From the NCBI RefSeq assembly GCF_014655715.1, contig NZ_BNBM01000030.1, positions 21,826 through 85,825 on the forward strand: a stretch of DNA of 64,000 nucleotides, written 5' to 3'. A program made the translations under genes and the position numbers. The notes under the pieces are model-generated. The model worked only from the letters and a program-made list of their open reading frames with translations, was not told the origin of the DNA and did not search any database. Below are positions 1-7,373 of the stretch, piece by piece. This DNA comes from Streptomyces lanatus. GTDB taxonomy: Bacteria > Actinomycetota > Actinomycetes > Streptomycetales > Streptomycetaceae. Each line of letters begins with the position of its first letter. Position 1 is the first letter of the stretch.

Positions 1-386
1 ATGTACGCGTTCCGCACCTGGCCGAAGTTCTGCGAGCGGTTCTCCGCGTCGTAGATCGAGACCGGGAAGACGATCTTGTCGACGTCGGCCGGGAGGCCGG
101 CGAGGTTCACTTTGATCGCCTCGTCGTCGCCCGCGCCCTCGCCGGTGCGGTTGTCACCGGTGTGGACGATGGTCTGGTCCGGCGTCTGCTTGTTGTTGAA
201 GAAGACGAAGTGACCGTCCGAGTAGACCTTGCCCGTGGGGTTGACCGCGATCGCCGAGGCGTCGAGGTCGAAGTCCGTGCCGGTGGTGGTGCGGACGTCC
301 CAGCCGAGGCCCACGGTGACGGCGGTCAGGCCCGGAGCCTCCTTGGTGAGCGAGACGTTGCCACCCTTGGACAGGCTTACAGCCAT
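1..386 (-). CDS. TerD-family stress/tellurium-resistance protein, 3' end outside window
   Basis: Partial gene running off the left edge; about 128 N-terminal residues are visible. The protein begins MAVSLSKGGNVSLTKEAPGL, the typical opening of TerD-type calcium-binding proteins, and contains the family segments GLGWDVR, FDLDASA and SDGHFVFFNN, with the acidic GEGAGDDE stretch expected for Ca2+ binding. TerD proteins are cytoplasmic and are linked to tellurite, oxidative and envelope stress. In Streptomyces they exist as several paralogues that influence development, so I give no letter-specific symbol. The start ATG (384-386 on the minus strand) is preceded by a purine-rich ribosome-binding site. 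The gene is divergent from arfB, with about 160 bp between the two starts. Confidence 0.93.
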   Translation of the reverse strand, partial: MAVSLSKGGNVSLTKEAPGLTAVTVGLGWDVRTTTGTDFDLDASAIAVNPTGKVYSDGHFVFFNNKQTPDQTIVHTGDNRTGEGAGDDEAIKVNLAGLPADVDKIVFPVSIYDAENRSQNFGQVRNAY

Positions 387-546
387 TGTTTGGGAGTCCC
401 TTCCCTCGTTGCGGTACGGCTAGAAGCTACAGCTACCCCTATGAACGCAGACAGGGGTACCTCAAGTTCCAGGTGTCTTTACTTTCTTTGCCAAAGAGCA
501 CCCGTAGGGGATATTCACGTGACGTGGACCGGACAGTCGCGCGACC

Positions 547-981
547 ATGTACGACATGTCTGGTCCCTACGTCATCCGCGGCTCCGTCTCCCTCCCCGAG
601 GCCGAGCTCATGTGGCGTTTCTCCCGATCGAGCGGCCCGGGCGGCCAGCACGTCAACACCAGTGACTCCAAGGTGGAGCTGAGCTTCGACCTCGCGAAAA
701 CGGAGTCACTGCCCGAGGTCTGGAAGGCACGAGCACTCCAGCGCCTCTCCACCCGACTCACCGACGGCGTCCTCACGGTCCGGTCCTCGGACCACCGCTC
801 CCAGTGGCGCAACCGCGAAACAGCAGCCGTACGCCTGGCAGCCCTCCTGGCCGAGGCAACGGCCCCACCCCCCAAGCCCCGCAAGCCCACCCGCATCCCC
901 CGAGGCATCAACGAACGCCGCCTGAGGGAAAAGAAGCAGCGAGCACAAACCAAGCGGGGCCGAACGGGCAAGGACTGGTAG
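547..981 (+). CDS. arfB: Alternative ribosome-rescue peptidyl-tRNA hydrolase ArfB (YaeJ/ICT1 family)
   Basis: A 144-aa protein related to domain 3 of class I release factors. The catalytic GGQ motif sits near residue 34 in SSGPGGQHVNTSDSKVEL, which is the family signature. A basic C-terminal tail (KPRKPTRIPRGINERRLREKKQRAQTK) matches the segment ArfB inserts into the mRNA channel of stalled ribosomes. It hydrolyses peptidyl-tRNA on ribosomes lacking a stop codon, independently of tmRNA. Length (about 140 aa) is normal. The start could also be the internal ATG at 556 (MSGPYVIRG). It is a single gene, divergent from the TerD gene. Confidence 0.93.
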   Translation: MYDMSGPYVIRGSVSLPEAELMWRFSRSSGPGGQHVNTSDSKVELSFDLAKTESLPEVWKARALQRLSTRLTDGVLTVRSSDHRSQWRNRETAAVRLAALLAEATAPPPKPRKPTRIPRGINERRLREKKQRAQTKRGRTGKDW

Positions 982-1008
982 GCACGCACCGGCACCCGCG
1001 TATGCCGT

Positions 1009-1066
1009 CTGCGGGTGCGTGGGGGCTGGTCGCGCAGTTCCCCGCGCCCCTGGGGCGTTGCAGTCC
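1009..1066 (+). repeat. Streptomyces intergenic repeat, copy 1
   Basis: Contains the core GGCTGGTCGCGCAGTTCCCC followed by GCGCCCCTGGGGCGTTGCAG. The same core recurs at about 8.53, 19.28, 38.87, 38.99 and 50.98 kb in either orientation. It lies between arfB and the sigma-factor gene and has an imperfect dyad (GGGG..CCCC). Function is unknown; such elements sit at gene ends and may act as transcript 3' ends. Confidence 0.75.
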
Positions 1067-1208
1067 CCGACCCACCCCACAACCGTCGGCGCTACGTGAA
1101 CCCCCACCGAACCCGCGCGGGCCGCCGCAGGCGCACGACGTCACACCCGCACCTCGAAATCCGTCATCCCACTGACGACGGACCACGACGAGAGGCGGCG
1201 GCCACCCC

Positions 1209-2090
1209 ATGCCCACCGACGACGACACCGACTACCTGGCCCACCGCTTCGAGGCCCACCGATCCCACCTCCGAGCCGTGGCGCACCGCATGCTCGGCTC
1301 GACCACCGAAGCAGAGGACGCGGTCCAGGAAACCTGGTTCCGAGTCAGCCGCACCGACACCAGCACGGTCGACAACCTCGCCGGCTGGCTCACCACCGTC
1401 ACGGGCCGGGTCTGCCTGGACATGCTCCGCTCCCGAAAGTCCCGCGCGGAACAACCCCTCGACACAACGTCACCCCCTCCGACCCCCACCGCCCCCACCG
1501 ACCCCGAACAGGACGCCCTCCTCGCCGACTCCATAGGCGTAGCCCTACTCGTCGTACTCGACACCCTCACCCCCGCCGAACGCCTCGCCTTCGTCCTGCA
1601 CGACCTGTTCGCCGTGCCGTTCGAGGAGATAGCGACCGTCCTCGACCGCACCCCCGCCGCCGCCCGCCAGCTGGCCAGCCGCGCCCGACGCCGAGTGCAG
1701 GGCGCAGAGCCGCCCGAGCACGACCGGACCTGCACCCACAGGCAGCGCCAGGTCGTCGAGGCCTTCCTGGCCGCAGCACGGGAGGGCGACTTCGAGGGCC
1801 TGCTGGACGTCCTGGACCCGGACGTCGTCGCCCGCACCGAGGCCGGCGTGACGACCGGCGCCGCGGCGGTGGCACGGGGCGCGTCGACGTTCGGTTCGGC
1901 GGCGCTCGCCGCGAGGCCCGCCCTGACCGTCCGCCACGCCCTGATCGACGGCACGACGGCGGTCGTGGCCCTGGCCGACGGCCGACTGGAACGCGCCCTG
2001 AAGTTTGCGTTCGTACGGGATCGAATCACCGTGATCGACATCGTGACGGCCCCCGACCGCCTGGCCCGCCTCGACATCGACCTGATCTAG
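1209..2090 (+). CDS. ECF RNA polymerase sigma factor with C-terminal SnoaL-like domain (ECF41/SigJ type)
   Basis: A 293-aa protein. Region 2 (about residues 10-75) contains RMLGSTTEAEDAVQETWFR and NLAGWLTTVTGRVCLDMLRS. Region 4 (about 105-165) contains LTPAERLAFVLHDLFAVPFEEIA and ASRARRRVQ. Residues 170-290 form a SnoaL-like domain (VVEAFLAAAREGDFEGLLDVL), the fused regulatory tail of ECF41 sigma factors, which replaces a separate anti-sigma factor. The DGGGK motif usually seen in the tail is here TEAGV, so tail control may differ. No usual ECF41 oxidoreductase or carboxymuconolactone partner is adjacent. The stop codon shares the tetramer CTAG with the stop of the convergent acetyltransferase. 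Confidence 0.9.
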   Translation: MPTDDDTDYLAHRFEAHRSHLRAVAHRMLGSTTEAEDAVQETWFRVSRTDTSTVDNLAGWLTTVTGRVCLDMLRSRKSRAEQPLDTTSPPPTPTAPTDPEQDALLADSIGVALLVVLDTLTPAERLAFVLHDLFAVPFEEIATVLDRTPAAARQLASRARRRVQGAEPPEHDRTCTHRQRQVVEAFLAAAREGDFEGLLDVLDPDVVARTEAGVTTGAAAVARGASTFGSAALAARPALTVRHALIDGTTAVVALADGRLERALKFAFVRDRITVIDIVTAPDRLARLDIDLI

Positions 2091-2635
2091 CGCCCGCCCG
2101 GCCCGGACCGCGTGTCCGATCGCCCCACCCGCCCGAGATCCAGCACGCCCACCACCTCGTCCTCCGCCGTCTCCCCGGTGTCCCGGAACCCGAGCCCGCC
2201 GTAGAACCCCTCCGGCCCGCCGGGCCCGGGATGCCAGGTGACGTACAGAAGATCCCCACCCCGGCGGCGGATCTCCGCGCCCACGGACTCCACGGCGAAC
2301 CGCCCGTACCCCCGCCCCTGTTCCCGCGCGTCGATGTTCAGCCGCCAGAGCCCGGAGCGCCGCACGCTCCCGTCGCCGTGCCAGTCGATGTCGAAGAAGG
2401 CCATCAGGAACCCGACGGCACGGTCGCCGTCGACGATGAGCCGGGGCCAGGCGACCCCCGGAGGATGCACATACGCCTCGGCGAGGGACTGCATCACGGG
2501 GGAGGACACGCGTTCCTGATCGGGCCGGACCCGTATCCCGGTCGCGGTATCGAAATTCGCAGGTGTGATGATTTCAAGACGAAGATCAGAAGTGGTCGAA
2601 GTCACCCCGGAACGGTAAGCCGGAAGATCACTCAA
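2087..2635 (-). CDS. GNAT-family N-acetyltransferase
   Basis: A 182-aa protein with GNAT motif A around residues 105-120 (LWRLNIDAREQGRGYGRFAVE), where the Q/R-x-x-G-x-G acetyl-CoA pyrophosphate loop is seen as REQGRGYG. It is followed by a motif B-like FYGGLGFRDTGE. The substrate cannot be inferred. The N-terminal TTSDLRLEIITPANF suggests the true start may lie a few codons inside, since the first 12 residues are outside the fold. It is convergent with the ECF41 sigma gene and shares the CTAG overlapping stops. Confidence 0.88.
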   Translation of the reverse strand: MSDLPAYRSGVTSTTSDLRLEIITPANFDTATGIRVRPDQERVSSPVMQSLAEAYVHPPGVAWPRLIVDGDRAVGFLMAFFDIDWHGDGSVRRSGLWRLNIDAREQGRGYGRFAVESVGAEIRRRGGDLLYVTWHPGPGGPEGFYGGLGFRDTGETAEDEVVGVLDLGRVGRSDTRSGPGGR

Positions 2636-2675
2636 GGGCCAAGGAATTACGCCCGCCCACCGCTCCGCACGGAAA

Positions 2676-3281
2676 TCAGCCCAACTGCCGGTAGCGCCCC
2701 CGGAAATACGTCAGCGGCCCCCCGTCCGCACTCGGCAGCGAGGCCGACAGAACACGCCCGATCACCAGCGTGTGGTCACCGGCGGGCACCCGCTGCTCGG
2801 TCCGGCACTCCAGCGTCGCGAGCGCGCCCCCGACCAGCGGGGCCCCGCTCTCGGTGCCACGGACGTACGGAATGTCGGCGAACAGCAGCCGATCACTGAC
2901 CCGCCCCTTCATCGCGAACCGCCCGGCGATGTGCCGCTGGCTCTCCGTGAGCACCGACACCGCCCACAGCGGCTGCTCGGCGAGCAGGTCGTCCATGCGG
3001 GAGCCCTCACGCAGGCTGACCAGCACCAACGGCGGATCCAGGGACACCGACATGAACGCCGTGGCTGTCATGCCGACGTCCTCACCGGCCGGGGCGTGCG
3101 GGTCGTCCGGGTCCAGGGGCGGCTCCAGCGCGGTCACCAGGACCACACCCGCGGCGAGCCGCGACATGGCGGCTCGAAACTCGTCGTTGCTCACTCCCTC
3201 AGCATGGAGGAGGGAGGTCGAGGGCTGCGCGGCAGGGGAAGTGTTCGGCACGCCGAAAACGCTAATGTCGCTTCCCTGCAC
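2676..3281 (-). CDS. Flavin reductase family protein (FMN-binding split barrel)
   Basis: A 201-aa protein with the flavin-reductase-like fold: FRAAMSRLAAGVVLVTA at about 33-50, GMTATAFMSVSLDPPLVLVSL at about 70-90, and FAMKGRVSDRLLF in the middle. These segments place FMN or FAD in a split beta-barrel, as in the NADH:flavin reductase components of two-component monooxygenases. No monooxygenase partner is adjacent, so substrate and partner are unknown. The first 30 residues are variable, and translation could begin at the internal GTG before SNDEFRAAMSRLA. Confidence 0.87.
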   Translation of the reverse strand: MQGSDISVFGVPNTSPAAQPSTSLLHAEGVSNDEFRAAMSRLAAGVVLVTALEPPLDPDDPHAPAGEDVGMTATAFMSVSLDPPLVLVSLREGSRMDDLLAEQPLWAVSVLTESQRHIAGRFAMKGRVSDRLLFADIPYVRGTESGAPLVGGALATLECRTEQRVPAGDHTLVIGRVLSASLPSADGGPLTYFRGRYRQLG

Positions 3282-3433
3282 CTCACATCGGGCCTGCGCC
3301 CGAGAACGGACCTAGGACTCCCGACGGACAACCGGCGGAGTCCGGTCGCACCGGGGTCACAGTTGTGCGGAACTTGGGTTCAGTAAACGCACAGGAAAAA
3401 CGCAGAAACTCCGCTCAATTGTTCACGTTTAGC

Positions 3434-3449
3434 TGTGACTTGAGTCACA
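3434..3449. promoter_or_regulatory. Crp-like palindrome upstream of cdgB
   Basis: TGTGACTTGAGTCACA is a perfect 7-2-7 inverted repeat with the TGTGA-N6-TCACA spacing of CRP/FNR-family operators, and it also fits the GTG-N6-GNCAC form described for Streptomyces Crp. It lies about 130 bp upstream of the chosen cdgB start and 15 bp upstream of a BldD-like box. Binding by Crp is inferred from the motif. Confidence 0.55.
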
Positions 3450-3463
3450 AGAGCCATTAATTG

Positions 3464-3478
3464 TTGACCCTGTGTACC
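3464..3478. promoter_or_regulatory. BldD-like box upstream of cdgB
   Basis: TTGACCCTGTGTACC matches the BldD consensus NTNACNC(A/T)GNGTNAN at every fixed position except the penultimate A. cdgB is an established direct BldD target in Streptomyces, so the assignment fits known biology. The site lies about 100 bp upstream of the cdgB start used here. Confidence 0.6.
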
Positions 3479-3580
3479 GAGTGGGCAGCGCGCTGTGATT
3501 CAGTGGCGGGGAACTGGCAAGGGAAGTTACGCCGAAGTAGAACCCTTGATTCGCTGCGAGGTCTCGGGGGGAGGGCGAGC

Positions 3581-5236
3581 ATGGAGACCGAGTCGGAGCC
3601 GTACGTCCGTCTTGCGACCCTGCGGCAACTTCACCAGGTCATGGCTGACATGAACACGGCCCGTAGCCTGGCGGACACACTTCAGACCGTCGCCGACGGC
3701 GTCGTCACCGGCCTCGGCTATGAACTCGCGTGCGTCAACCTCGTACGCCCCGACGGCGACCTCGTCGTCGCCGCCTTCGCCGGCAATCCCGCAGCCGAGG
3801 CCCTCATCACCGGCCGTGTCGGCTCGCGCGATTCCTGGGAGCGCCGGCTGAACATGGGCGAGCACTGGGGCGACCTGGTCTTCATCCCGCACACCGAGGG
3901 CTGGATCCTCGACGACGACGACGTACCGCAGTGGTACACCGACGGCCCCGCGCCCCGTTTCGAGGACGAGTGGCACCCGAGCGACCGGCTCTTCGCGCCG
4001 ATGTACACGCCCGGTGTGCAGGGCGGGGCGTGCGGTGAGCTGATCGGCGTCCTGTCCGTGGACCGGCCGCGCAACGGCCGGCTGCCGGGCGCATGGGGCC
4101 GCGAGGCCCTGCAGATGTACGCGTTCCAGGCGGCCATCGCCATCAGCAACGCACGTCTACGCGCGAATATGCAGCGGGCATTGGTCAGGCTGGAGCGCGA
4201 CCAGCAGGCCCTGCGCGCCAGCGAGGAAAGCTTCAGGCAGGCCTTCGAGTACGCCCCCTCCGGCATGGCCATCGCCGAGATGGGCGGCGACCAGCACGGC
4301 CGCATCCTGCGCACCAACGACGCGCTCTGCCGCCTCCTCGGCCGCCCCGCCTCCGCGATGCGCCGCTACTCCTTCTCCGACCTGGTCCACCCCGAGGACA
4401 TCGGCACCCTGCTGCGGACCTCGGCGGAGGGCGGCCGCGCGGAACTCCGCCTCGGCCGGCGCGACGGCACCTACGTCTGGGTCTCCCTGCGCAACTCCGT
4501 CGTCGCCGACGCCGCCGACGGCCCCCGCTTCCTCCTCACCCACGTCGAGGACATCGAGGAGCGCAAGCGCCGCGAGCTCCAGCTCGCCCACCGCGCCTCC
4601 CACGACTCGCTCACCGGCCTGCCGAACTCCGCCGAGCTGCGCGCCCGCCTGTCCGCCCGGCTCTGCAGGCGCGCCGCCCACGCGGGCGCCCTGGAGTCCA
4701 TGGACGCCGCCTACGGCCACCCGGCCGTCTTCGACGCCAACGGACACGGCTTCGACTTCCCGGGCGCGGCCGCGCTGGAGGCCTTCGACCACCATGTCCA
4801 CACCGTCTCCCCGGACGAGGGCGAGCGCGACGACGGCACCAAGGGGCTCGCGGTCCTCTTCTGCGACCTCGACGGCTTCAAGTCGATCAACGACCGGTTC
4901 GGGCACAACGCGGGTGACGCGGTTCTCATCGAGGTCGCCCGGCGCCTGACCCGCCAGGTACGCGACGGCGACACCGTCGCCCGGCTCGGCGGCGACGAGT
5001 TCGTGATCCTCGCCGACGGACTCGGCCGCGCCGACGCCGCCGACCTCGCCGTACGCCTGCGCAACGAGATCATCCAGCCGATCCGCGCCGAGGGCCGCGC
5101 CGTACGGGTCGGGGCGAGCTTCGGCATCGGGTGGGCACACTGCGGGATGACCGCGGACGAAGTGTTGAAGTCCGCTGACGAGCGGATGTACGTAGAGAAA
5201 CGATCTCGTCCCAAACAGCACAGACGCGCGGGATGA
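3581..5236 (+). CDS. cdgB: Diguanylate cyclase CdgB (GAF-PAS-GGDEF)
   Basis: A 551-aa protein when started at METESEPYVRLA; an upstream in-frame TTG at 3461 would add 40 residues but would swallow the BldD-like box. Domains are GAF (about 20-190), PAS/PAC (about 215-335, VWVSLRNSVV and VEDIEERKRRE) and GGDEF (about 340-545). The signature RLGGDEF is intact, and an RxxD inhibitory site (RDGD) lies five residues before it, so it should make c-di-GMP with product inhibition. The GGDEF domain has an extra segment of roughly 85 residues between HDSLTGLPN and LAVLFCDLDGF. In Streptomyces c-di-GMP drives BldD dimerisation and controls the entry into development. Confidence 0.95.
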   Translation: METESEPYVRLATLRQLHQVMADMNTARSLADTLQTVADGVVTGLGYELACVNLVRPDGDLVVAAFAGNPAAEALITGRVGSRDSWERRLNMGEHWGDLVFIPHTEGWILDDDDVPQWYTDGPAPRFEDEWHPSDRLFAPMYTPGVQGGACGELIGVLSVDRPRNGRLPGAWGREALQMYAFQAAIAISNARLRANMQRALVRLERDQQALRASEESFRQAFEYAPSGMAIAEMGGDQHGRILRTNDALCRLLGRPASAMRRYSFSDLVHPEDIGTLLRTSAEGGRAELRLGRRDGTYVWVSLRNSVVADAADGPRFLLTHVEDIEERKRRELQLAHRASHDSLTGLPNSAELRARLSARLCRRAAHAGALESMDAAYGHPAVFDANGHGFDFPGAAALEAFDHHVHTVSPDEGERDDGTKGLAVLFCDLDGFKSINDRFGHNAGDAVLIEVARRLTRQVRDGDTVARLGGDEFVILADGLGRADAADLAVRLRNEIIQPIRAEGRAVRVGASFGIGWAHCGMTADEVLKSADERMYVEKRSRPKQHRRAG

Positions 5237-5356
5237 TCCCCAGGTCAGCGAGCTGATGCGATCCGAGTCACCCGTTTGGGCCATCAGGAGCGGGTAGGCT
5301 CGCCATTCTGACCCCACGTATCGCATCTGCCCGCACCTGGTGAGGAGACCCAAGGG

Positions 5357-6295
5357 ATGACGTCCGGCAACAACGGGGCGAGCACGCCCGAGGACGACGA
5401 CCCGTTCGGCTACCTCTACGCCGATGGTCAGGCCAATGGCGCCCAGCCGCCCTCCGGCGGCGGGGGCTACGGCTACCCGGGCTCGGTCAACCGTGTACGC
5501 GCGGTCGGACAGCGCCAGTACGGCCAGCAGGCCCCGGCCCCGCAGATCCCCCAGCAACAGGGCACCTACGGCCAGCCGAACGCCCACTACGCCGCCCCGG
5601 AAACCCTCCCCGGCGGCGCCCCCACGACGGCCCAGCCGGCGTACAGCGGCGGCTCGGGGTCGGGCCGCGGTGGCGGCCCCAACACCAAGGGCCTGCTGAT
5701 CGGCGCGATCGCGGTCGTGGCGGCGGTCGTCATCGGGATCAGCGTGGCGATGCTGGGCGGGGACGACGACAAGGGCAACGAGGCCGACGGTTCCGGCTCG
5801 ACGCCGACGCAGAGCCAGAGCGCCGAGTCCAGCCCGTCGGCGAGCAGCAGTGCGGAGGAACAGGCCGAGCTGCCGAAGATCGACGCGAAGGCGCTGCGCT
5901 TGGAGGGCGGCGCCACCACGGCGTCGGAGTTCAAGGGCGCCAAGGCGGAGGGCGGCGTCTATGTGACCGGTTTCAACCAGGTCGGAGCCAAGGTCACCTG
6001 GACCGTCAACGGCATCGAGAAGGCCGGCACATACCGGCTGTACGTGCACTACGGCGTCCCGGGGAAGGACGCCGACGCGACGCTGGTGGTCAACGGCACG
6101 GCCCAGTCACGGGTCCTGAACATGGAGAACTTCGGCAACACCCCCGAGGGCGACTGGGAAAAGGGCTGGAAAGACACGTGGTCCAACGTGAACCTGAACA
6201 AGGGCACGAACACGATCACGCTTGCCTGTAACGACGGCAACCAGTGCGACGCGGTCCTTGACCAGATGTACCTCACCGGGGAAAGCGGCAACTGA
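5357..6295 (+). CDS. Membrane-anchored protein with C-terminal CBM35-like carbohydrate-binding domain
   Basis: A 312-aa protein. Residues 1-110 are a Gly/Pro/Gln/Tyr-rich, probably disordered cytoplasmic segment. Residues about 115-137 (GLLIGAIAVVAAVVIGISVA) form one transmembrane helix. A Ser/Thr-rich linker follows (TPTQSQSAESSPSASSSAEE). Residues about 180-312 look like a CBM6/35-type beta-sandwich: LEGGATTASEFKG, GTYRLYVHYG, and the closing VLDQMYLTG. The topology places the sugar-binding domain outside the cell. A good ribosome-binding site (GAGGAGA) precedes ATG 5357. It sits next to amino-sugar genes, which fits a cell-wall or chitin-related role, but the ligand is not known. Confidence 0.8.
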   Translation: MTSGNNGASTPEDDDPFGYLYADGQANGAQPPSGGGGYGYPGSVNRVRAVGQRQYGQQAPAPQIPQQQGTYGQPNAHYAAPETLPGGAPTTAQPAYSGGSGSGRGGGPNTKGLLIGAIAVVAAVVIGISVAMLGGDDDKGNEADGSGSTPTQSQSAESSPSASSSAEEQAELPKIDAKALRLEGGATTASEFKGAKAEGGVYVTGFNQVGAKVTWTVNGIEKAGTYRLYVHYGVPGKDADATLVVNGTAQSRVLNMENFGNTPEGDWEKGWKDTWSNVNLNKGTNTITLACNDGNQCDAVLDQMYLTGESGN

Positions 6296-6301
6296 GCAGA
6301 G

Positions 6302-7231
6302 TCAGGCCGCGCTGACCTCCCCGCTCACCGCCACCCGCCCCAGCAACTCCTCGTACGTCCCCCGGTCGAACTCCCCGGCCACCGGCGCCAGGACGCTCGC
6401 CGCGCTCAGTGCTGCCGCGCGGGCCAGTCGGTCCGGCCAGGGGAGCTTCTCCACCAGGCCCGACAGCAGGCCCGCGACCGCCGCGTCGCCGGCGCCTGTC
6501 GGGTTGCCGTGCAGGGAAGCGGGCGGGACGGCCCGCCAGCGGCCTTCCGGGGCCAGGGCCAGCAGGCCCGACCTGCCGAGGGAGGCGACCACGGCGCGGG
6601 CGCCCCGGCGGCGGGCGTCCTGCGTCGCGCGCAGCGGCTCGTGGGAGCCGGTCAGTTCGGCCAGTTCGTCGGCGTTGGGCTTGATGATGTCGGGGCGGGC
6701 GGCGACACCCCGGCGCAGTGCCTCGCCGGCCGTGTCCAGCAGCACCGGCACCTCCGCGGCCTTCGCGGCCCGTACGAGACCGGCGTACGCCCCGACCGGC
6801 ACGCCCGGCGGCAGGCTGCCGCACAGGGCCACCGCGGAGGCGGACGTCAGCAGGTCCTCGTATGCCTCCTGGAAGGCGGACCACTCGGCGGGTGTGATCG
6901 TCGGGCCGGGCTCATTGAGCTGGGTCGTGTCGCCCGTGTGGGCGTCGACGACGGCGATCGTGCGGCGGGTCGGGCCCGTCACGGGCACCAGCGCGTCCAC
7001 CACGCCCCGCGTCCCGGTCAGTTGCTCCTGGACCACCAGGCCCGTCGCGCCGCCCGTGAACCCCGTGACCGTCACCTCGTGCCCTAGGGCCGCCAGCACG
7101 CGGGCCACGTTCAGGCCCTTGCCGCCGGGGCGTTCGGTCACCTCGGTGACGCGGTGGGAGGTGTGGGGTCGTAGCGCCGGTACGCGATAGGTGATGTCGA
7201 GAGCGGTGTTCAGCGTGACCGTCAGAATCAC
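6302..7231 (-). CDS. PfkB-family hexose kinase (1-phosphofructokinase-like)
   Basis: A 309-aa ribokinase-fold sugar kinase. The N-terminal signature GGKGLNVARVLAALGHEV (about 36-53) and the C-terminal PfkB signature around NPTGAGDAAVAGLLSGL (about 240-256, anion hole GAGD) are intact, with IIKPNADELAEL in the middle. Sequence style resembles 1-phosphofructokinase and tagatose-6-phosphate kinase. Being upstream-adjacent to nagA and nagK, it could act on a tagatose or fructose phosphate from sugar catabolism. The GTG start (7229-7231) has no strong ribosome-binding site. Confidence 0.88.
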   Translation of the reverse strand: MILTVTLNTALDITYRVPALRPHTSHRVTEVTERPGGKGLNVARVLAALGHEVTVTGFTGGATGLVVQEQLTGTRGVVDALVPVTGPTRRTIAVVDAHTGDTTQLNEPGPTITPAEWSAFQEAYEDLLTSASAVALCGSLPPGVPVGAYAGLVRAAKAAEVPVLLDTAGEALRRGVAARPDIIKPNADELAELTGSHEPLRATQDARRRGARAVVASLGRSGLLALAPEGRWRAVPPASLHGNPTGAGDAAVAGLLSGLVEKLPWPDRLARAAALSAASVLAPVAGEFDRGTYEELLGRVAVSGEVSAA

Positions 7232-7373
7232 CTGGGCCGACCTCCCCCGAAGAGTTCAGAACGCGTGTGCCGTCCGTCCGCCGGAAGTTCCCCGCGGAGA
7301 TCCCGATCATGCCAAAAGGGCGGCGGCCGTCCCAGTCTCGCAGGACAACCACCGCCCCCAACAGGCGGACACA

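Noticed and set aside
4157..6049. A 630-codon minus-strand frame opposite cdgB and the CBM35 gene
   Set aside because: It is the antisense shadow of two real genes; third-position GC pattern belongs to the plus-strand genes.
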